DNA of 64,000 bases, from positions 3,720,001 to 3,784,000 of the forward strand of contig NC_133018.1 of assembly GCF_048564905.1 (NCBI RefSeq), in the 5' to 3' direction. Positions within the stretch are counted from its first letter, which is position 1. Each line of letters begins with the position of its first letter. A program made the position numbers and the translations under genes. Origin of the DNA: Vicugna pacos. Its lineage: Eukaryota > Chordata > Mammalia > Artiodactyla > Camelidae. Shown here in pieces: positions 58,171 to 64,000 of the stretch. The notes below the pieces were generated by a model, which was not told where the DNA came from, searched no databases, and saw nothing but the letters and a program-made list of their open reading frames with translations.

Positions 58171-58209
58171 GGTTTGTGTCCCACTTCCCCATCTGCCTGT
58201 GTCAATGTG
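58171..58209 (-). promoter_or_regulatory. V11 recombination signal (23-RSS, altered heptamer)
   Basis: Minus strand: heptamer CACATTG (58203-58209), 23-bp spacer, nonamer ACACAAACC (58171-58179). The equivalent V4 heptamer is a perfect CACAGTG. Confidence 0.9.
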
Positions 58210-58937
58210 AGCATTAGCACTGCTGTCCCACACCTGACAGTAGTACTCGGCCTCGTCCTCGGCCTGGGCCCCACTGATGGTCAGGGTGGCCGTGTTCCCC
58301 GAGTTGGAGCCTGAAAACCGCTAAGGGATCCCTGAGGGCCATTCGCTATCTCTGTACATGACCAGCACAGGGGCCTGGCCTGGCTTCTGCTGGTACCAGT
58401 AAGCATATTTATTTCCAATGTTGTCCCCGCCACAGGTGATCTTGGCCGTCTGTCTCAGTGCCACTGACACTGAGGGTGTCTGAGTCAGTTCATAGGAGGC
58501 CACAGAGCCTGCAGGAGAGAAAGGATCCCTGGGCTGAAGATGAAGGACCTTTTCCCAGGAGACCCCAGCAGCTGACCTGCATTGGGCCCCAGGGATTACC
58601 TGGGCCCCCTGAGGCCCCTCCCATCAGTCTCACCCCCAGTGACCCCGTGGGCTTGGCTGGTGGATGGAGCCCCTGAACAAATGAGAAACCTGCCCCCTTC
58701 CTCTGGCAGGTGCAGCCCCTCAGGGCTCACACAACACTGAGCACAGTGTGGGATGTCATCCCCTCCAGCCCCTCGTCCTGCAGCAGGACTACCAGCAACC
58801 TGCCCCCACTGGCAGCGCCCTTCTTAGCTCTGTCAGAGCCAGGCTTGTCCCCAATCCTGGGCGGGTGTGGATGTGATCCTGGGGGCAGCACCTGTCCAGT
58901 GAGCCAGGAGGCTGAGGAGGAGGGGCATCCAGGCCAT
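58210..58937 (-). pseudogene. IGLV3: V11: IGLV3-9-like pseudogene with a single stop
   Basis: Exon 1 (58892-58937) encodes MAWMPLLLSLLAHWT, with donor GTGCTG. The intron is 383 nt. Exon 2 (58210-58508) gives GSVA, then [14 protein letters not shown], Cys, [18 protein letters not shown] and [19 protein letters not shown] then stands where framework 3 normally has Glu. Downstream, [20 protein letters not shown] and CDR3 QVWDSSANA are in the same frame. The only defects seen are this stop, the heptamer change and the octamer variant shared with V4. It may be an allelic or recent pseudogene. It resembles human IGLV3-9 in leader and framework. Confidence 0.94.
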
Positions 58938-59033
58938 GGTGGAGGTGCCCCGATTCTGCTCCCCAAGGGCGAGGCTGGGCAGGTTTCCCCCTAGGCATTT
59001 CTTATCCCCTTGCTGGAGAGAGAGCTGCTGGGT

Positions 59034-59041
59034 ATGCAAAC
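59034..59041 (-). promoter_or_regulatory. V11 octamer, one-base variant
   Basis: The minus strand reads GTTTGCAT, the same variant as V4, 97 bp upstream of the leader ATG. Confidence 0.75.
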
Positions 59042-62000
59042 CAGCCAGCACCCAGGGGGCGGCCTGAGGGGCTCTGTGGTTTCAGAGAAGGGCTCAGTCC
59101 CCAGGGACCCTGAGAGGGAGTGGCGGGCCCTGAGACTGCGCCCTAAGCCCAGGGGCTTCTCCTCTGCCTGCTGGTCCCAGATTCTGGGGACATGTCCAAC
59201 CCTCACTGTTCCCTGGCATCACTCCTGGATGGTACGGGCACTGAGAGCCCAGAGTCTGTTCTATTTCAACCCATCTGTAGGTGACACTGTCAGGCTGACA
59301 GGTGCAGGGTCCTACCCCTGATCACAGCTTCTGGGCTCCAGAAAGGAGTAAAATTCCTGTTTTAACAAAGCAAGTGACGTGTTCCAGTGCCGTCATGGTC
59401 TGTGTCTGCCCTTGGCTGTGAGCTCCTGGGGCAGGCTGCATGCTGTCCTCAGTGTCCCCATTTTGGATCTGGGGCAGGAACTGACCAGGAGCTGAAAGAA
59501 CTGTCTACTCTGTAGGAGAGTGAGCGGGGGCTCAGAGTTTAACAGCTCTGCCAGGGAATGCCTTCTGTTACTGTGGAAAATATAAGCCATAAACATAATT
59601 ATGATGTGAGTCCAGAAGTGTTTGTTGAGTGACTGCTGTGTGTCAGGTCCAGGGAATCGGGAAGTGGGGAAATTCTGGTTCCCTCCCTCTTCTCTGTGAG
59701 GGGTGAGTGGAGGGACAGGTTAGAGATGGTGGGGGAGCTACTTGGGAGCAGGGGCAGCTGTGTCTGGAGGACCGGGGCTCTGAGCATAGGAGAGGAGGGG
59801 ACATGTGATCATAGGGATGACAGCCATTTGTGGACAGTGATGGCTTTTGAGCAGCGTATATATGGGCTGGTGGTGGGGGTCGGGCCAAGAAAGAGACACC
59901 GCCTGCAAGAGCAGGACCGGGACAATCAGAGTCAGAAAATGAGTATTTGAGAGTGAAGGTGACACTATAGATGGACCCCTGTCGTCGAGTGTGAGGTGGT
60001 GGTTACATACCCCCTGCATGTGGATCCCCTGATGCACAGGACACGCCTGCTCCAGGCGAATTTGCTGTGTGTGTCTGCTGCCAACTGGTGGCTACTCTAT
60101 GCATTGCTGGAGGCTCAGGGAGTCCTCTGTCCAGGTGCAGATTCAGTACCACTGCTCAAGTGTGAATCCCTGAGCAGGGATGGAGGGCCCAGGCCAGGAA
60201 GGGCTCATCTCTGCATGGCCCCTGCCTGCCTGAGAGAGGCACGATGGGCTCACACACACTATGATCATATGAACAGGCTCATTTGCAGGGGGAGATAGCC
60301 AGACCTCAGAATCATCACTGCACAGGTCTCTGGGATCATGGGAAGTTAACGCATTTGGTTCTGGCCTTGGTCTTCGGGGACACAGGAGTCAGTGACTGAC
60401 TCTTGGTGGTGCTGGCTGTTGGTCCAAAGCCAAACAAAGGCAGAGGTGGCTCCTGCTCCAAAGTCGGAGACAGGATGACACCCACCCACCCAACATTACT
60501 TCAGATCCACTTTCTTCTGGCAGATAATCCTTCCTGCAAATCAGTGTGAACAAGACACAGTTCGGGCCTTTGACGTTCCATCTAGATAGTGGGCCAGCCT
60601 AGTGGACGCCCTTGGTTCTGGGACAGAGCAGAGAGTCCCCCCACCAAGCTTCTCCCTGTGTCTCATCTTCTCTGTTCACCTGAAAGCCAGACAATGGCTA
60701 TTCTCAGGTCTCTCTCTTCCAGGACTGACCTTTGCCCCAGTGCTGCCACTGGTACCAAGACTGCGTGTGACGGGATCCTTGGTTTGGCAGGAGACAAGTT
60801 GTTCTGTTTTACCACTGATGTGGAGTTGGGTGTGGTCCACAAAGTCCCATGGGACCAATGGAGTAATTGGATCATGTGACAGAGACACTTAGTGTTGGCC
60901 GGTGATCCTGGTGTCCCTGGAACTGAAAGACTGGGGCAGCCTAGTGGTTGTCATTCATCTGTGTTGACAGAGAGCCTCATCTGAGAAAGACTTGCAGATA
61001 CTGAGCCCCAGTGGAAGCTGTATCACGACTGTGAGTCCCTACGGTGACGGAGTAAGGCCTGACCAGCTGGGTCATGGGTGGGCAAGCGCAGAAGCTCTCT
61101 GTCCTCAAGTAGAGGAGGTTGATATGAACTCAGGCACCCCAGGTCCTGAGCCCCCAGGGAGCTGCCTGAGGAAGTGGCCCAAACACCCCTGAGCCCAAAT
61201 CCTGCTGCAATGTCTTTTCTCCGGAAACCTGCACCTCTGGCCTGGTGGGGAGATGCTTATGACCAGTGTTGCAGAGGAAAACCCTTGGGGCTGATTTGGA
61301 GAGGTTTGCAGATGATATGAAGACACCCCTGAGAGTTAGCCATCTTGGTCTTTTCAGCCCCATCGGGGACATCCCCGAAGGACAGCAGTGGTGGAGAATT
61401 CTCCTGGATTGATAAGTGATGATTGGAGCTGGGTGCCTGGTAATTTAGCCTGGACAAAGAGGCGGCTAGAGGGGGCTGTGTACTAATTTATGGGCTAAGA
61501 CTTAGAGTTTGGCTGGACCATCAGAGGCATGGCAGGAATACATGGAAAAGATATGAGCAGAAACCCCACAAAAGGACCTGGAGATTCAGTTCTTTGTATC
61601 TCATGAAAATGCTTAGCAACGTGTGTACTGAAAAGAAGTGATGTTAATAATCAGGTGGACAGGAGGACCCAGACTGTGGACAGCAGTCTGCCTCCCTCTC
61701 CAACCATCGCTCAGTGGGCACCATGACCCGGCACCCCCGTGGGAAGGGGAGGATCAGCCACAGGCTAGACAGGATGGCTCCAGTGTCTACAGCTGACCTG
61801 TCCATGGTCAATTCTGTCAAGGGCTTGCCAACAGCACAGACCAGCATGGCTCCCGTGGGACACCCTTCCCTCGGGAATCCGCCAGGGACCTGGTGGTCTG
61901 TTGATGACATCAGACCTCTTTCAGCATGGAAGGGGGAGCTCTGTTCTTACTGACAGATCTTTCCCGCAGACTGGGAGTTGCCCTCTGTGACTGCAATGCT

Positions 62001-62765
62001 TCTGACCAAAGTGTTCAACCTGGACTCATAGAATTCTGTGTTTCCTCATGGGGCTTCTGACCATGAGCTCATTCCACATCAGAAGAGGGGCTGCAGTGGG
62101 CCCAGGTTCATGGGCTTCACCAGTCCCACCACTTTCCCCAACATCCCGAGGCAGCTGCCTTAGTGATGGACCAACAGCCGATGGAAGAGCCAGTCACTCT
62201 GCCAGCCAAGTGCCAACACTTGTGGGGGATGGTAAAGCCTTCCAGGTGTGAGATATGCTCTAAATCTGTGCACGATGTACGATGCTTCTCCCATTACCAG
62301 GATTCACAGGGCCAGGATTCAAGGTGAGAGGGTGGGAGGGCTCCACCCATGATCTTCCCAAGGGACCTGTTGAGGACATTTGCTCCCTGTCAGCTGTCCT
62401 CCAACCTGGTGGCCTAGAGTCTTAGTTCTGTAGGGGAAATGCTTCCACCAGAGACAGGACAATATTCCCATTTCACTGAGAGCTCAGACTCCCTTGTGAT
62501 GTAGGGTTCTCCTGCCTCCCTGGACACCTCTCTGTCTCCACCCAGGCCCTCCACTTCCCAGCCATAACTCACGCACAAAAATACCATGGAAGCCCCATCC
62601 TTCCGGGCAGAAATCCACCCCTGATCCACCGTGTGCAGAGCAGCCTGGAGGGTGGTGGGGAGGGCAGCCTGGGAGCTCAGATCTGGGGGAATCAGGCCAG
62701 ATCTGTCACTGCTTTGTCCACAGGCCTCCTGGGGCTAGAGGAGAGGCTGACACAGATGGAGGGTT
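59042..62765. other. Intergenic between V11 and V12
   Basis: Collinear with 22316-26039. No coding gene was recognised. The minus-strand open frame at 61644-61910 pairs with 24933-25136. Confidence 0.6.
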
Positions 62766-62804
62766 TTTTTTTGTTCCACTTCCCCATCTGCCTCTATCAC
62801 TGTG
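62766..62804 (-). promoter_or_regulatory. V12 recombination signal (23-RSS, A-tract nonamer)
   Basis: Minus strand: heptamer CACAGTG (62798-62804), 23-bp spacer, nonamer ACAAAAAAA (62766-62774) continuing as AACCC. The A run appears to have expanded within the nonamer. Confidence 0.9.
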
Positions 62805-63301
62805 AGCATTATACCCACTGCTGTCCCATACCTGACAGTAATAGTCGGCCTCATCCTCGGCCTGGGCCCCGCTGATGGTCAGGGTGGCTGGGCCCCCTGA
62901 CTTGGAGCCAGAAAACCACTCAGGGATCCCTGAGGGTCTCTTGCTGTCCTCATAGATGACCAGCACAGGGGCCCGGCCTGGCTTCTGCTGGTACCAGTTA
63001 GCACCATAGCTACCTAAGCTGCCTCCTTGGCAGGTGGTCCTGGCCGTCTGTCCCAAGGACACGGACACCATGGAGGGCTGAGTCAGTGCAGAAGAGGCCA
63101 CATAACCTGCAGGAGCGGAGAGGAGAGGAGAGTAACTTTGGACCAGGGTCTCATTCCCTAGGACCACGTACCCCGCAGCATCCCCGGTGTTGAGCTTAGA
63201 TTCAGGTCCAGGCTGATCCCTGGGTACCCTGGGGTCTGTGCCCTGGGGGCAGTACCTGTGCAGAGAGAGAGGAAGGGCAGCAGGAGGGGGGTCCAGGCCA
63301 T
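62805..63301 (-). CDS. IGLV3: V12: immunoglobulin lambda variable segment, IGLV3 family, apparently functional
   Basis: Exon 1 (63256-63301) encodes [15 protein letters not shown], with donor GTACTG. The intron is 149 nt. Exon 2 (62805-63106) follows CTGCAG and gives GYVA, then the mature start [10 protein letters not shown]. Cys22, Trp34 and Cys87 are present, with framework 2 [15 protein letters not shown] and CDR3 [10 protein letters not shown], the same as in V1. Differences from the others include LGQTARTTC (Thr for Ile before Cys22) and GIPEWFSG (Trp for Arg). No stop or frameshift was seen. The octamer is perfect. It corresponds to V5 in the other unit. Confidence 0.95.
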
Positions 63302-63387
63302 GGTGGAGGTGCCCTGAGCTCTGCCTCTGAGCCCACAGCTGAGGGTGGAGTCTTTGGCCCTCTCTTATCCTCAGAAGGGACATCCTT

Positions 63388-63395
63388 ATGCAAAT
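63388..63395 (-). promoter_or_regulatory. V12 octamer promoter element
   Basis: A perfect ATTTGCAT on the minus strand, 87 bp upstream of the leader ATG, with GATAAGAG following. Confidence 0.9.
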
Positions 63396-63734
63396 CTGCT
63401 TCCTGGCTTTGTGGCCTTGTTGACCAACTCCCTGCTCAGCAGAGAGCAGCTGGGCTCAACGGAGGATTTCAGTGGAGGCCCCACTCCCAGGCCCGGGCTC
63501 AGGTCCCAGAAGAGTATCTGGTGCTGAGTGAGGAAGTGCTGCCCCCTGCCCCCAGCACATGCAAGCACAGCTCAGTCTGAGCCTGGGCTTCCCCTCTGGG
63601 CCTGGGTGACACAGTCATCCTGTCCATTGCTGAGGGCATCACAGTGGGGGCTGGGCAGTGCTTAGAGCAGGTGCTGTGGGAACTGCAGGCACCAGGCTGC
63701 TGTGAGAGGCCAGAATTCCATCATCAGACCCAGT
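63396..63734. repeat. V12 upstream flank shared with V1 and V5
   Basis: Matches 8884-9230 and 26666-27010, including 'gtgctgagtgaggaagtgct' near 63521. No gene is visible. Confidence 0.75.
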
Positions 63735-64000
63735 GAAATTGCTCATGTAACTCAGAGGAAATCTTTTAAAATATATCAATTTATTTTAGAATAAAAACTG
63801 GTAAGCCATTCAGCTCTAGGATTAAGCAAGAATTGTTTAGGGATGCCACATACATGATTCAGAAAAGAAATATCAAAATTTTGAACCCCATTAGTATCAA
63901 TATCTTTTGTTTGCAAACTATGTAATGGGGATGAAAAACACCCAAATAACAGACAGAAAGAAAATATTTGAAAATCATATAACCTATGAATGACTAATTG
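63735..64000 (+). repeat. Old LINE-1 remnant, cut by the window edge
   Basis: A-rich sequence matching 27010-27280, for example 'ttgcaaactatgtaatgggg' (63911). It is the start of the same remnant that lies beyond V5. Confidence 0.65.

Larger units (their letters stand above)
54006..64000. repeat. Three-V segmental duplication, copy B2
   Basis: Collinear with 16951-27350. It carries V10, V11 and V12 in the places of V3, V4 and V5 and runs past the right edge of the window. It lacks the L1 tail found in V3. The CATC-type repeat at about 55745-55835 is longer than in copy B1. Confidence 0.9.

Noticed and set aside
1-64000. Lambda J or constant segments, VPREB or other genes known from IGL loci
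   Set aside because: No FGGGT-type J motif with a 12-RSS, no C-domain exon and no recognisable non-immunoglobulin gene was seen on either strand.
1-64000. A novel defence, toxin or mobile-gene system
   Set aside because: Everything recognised fits an immunoglobulin V array with ordinary mammalian repeats. The unusual points concern duplication and decay, not a new system.

Overview
The window is mammalian germline DNA from the variable (V) part of an immunoglobulin lambda light-chain locus. It holds twelve V segments. Every one is on the minus strand and has the standard layout: octamer promoter, 45-46 nt leader exon, short intron, V exon, and a recombination signal (RSS) of heptamer, 23-bp spacer and nonamer. 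No J or constant segment and no non-immunoglobulin gene was recognised. With this orientation J-C would be expected to the left of position 1. The family mix (IGLV3, IGLV2 and one IGLV4-3-like gene) resembles the J-proximal V cluster of other mammals. The V protein style (FR1 beginning SSALTQPS, with CQGG at the first cysteine) and the L1 3' ends suggest a camelid or related cetartiodactyl. The species is an inference and was not tested by a search.

Layout, left to right. 1-740 is a 5'-truncated L1 (minus) and 745-2730 an old L1 (plus). 2731-5530 shows nothing gene-like. 5530-9230 is a duplicated block carrying V1 (IGLV3, intact). 9231-10980 is mostly old L1, followed by a V-less copy of a V-downstream flank (10985-11957). 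V2 (12819-13303) is an IGLV4-3-like pseudogene. 16951-27350 is a block carrying V3 (IGLV3 pseudogene split by an L1 tail), V4 (IGLV3-9-like pseudogene) and V5 (IGLV3, intact). V6 (29216-29710) is an IGLV3 pseudogene. V7, V8 and V9 (34052-41016) are three IGLV2 pseudogenes. 42930-43690 may be a relic LTR. About 44837-51010 is a near full-length L1 (minus) with an open ORF1 and a broken ORF2. 51013-54290 repeats the sequence downstream of V1. About 54006-64000 repeats the V3-V4-V5 block as V10 (intact), V11 (pseudogene with one stop) and V12 (intact).

Four segments look usable: V1, V5, V10 and V12, all of one IGLV3-19-like subfamily. In a B-cell precursor each would be joined by RAG1/2 through its 23-bp RSS to a lambda J with a 12-bp RSS, and transcribed leftward from its octamer promoter. 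The other eight are broken. The main evolutionary signal is tandem duplication of a three-V unit of about 10 kb, with nearly identical internal spacing, followed by independent decay of the copies.
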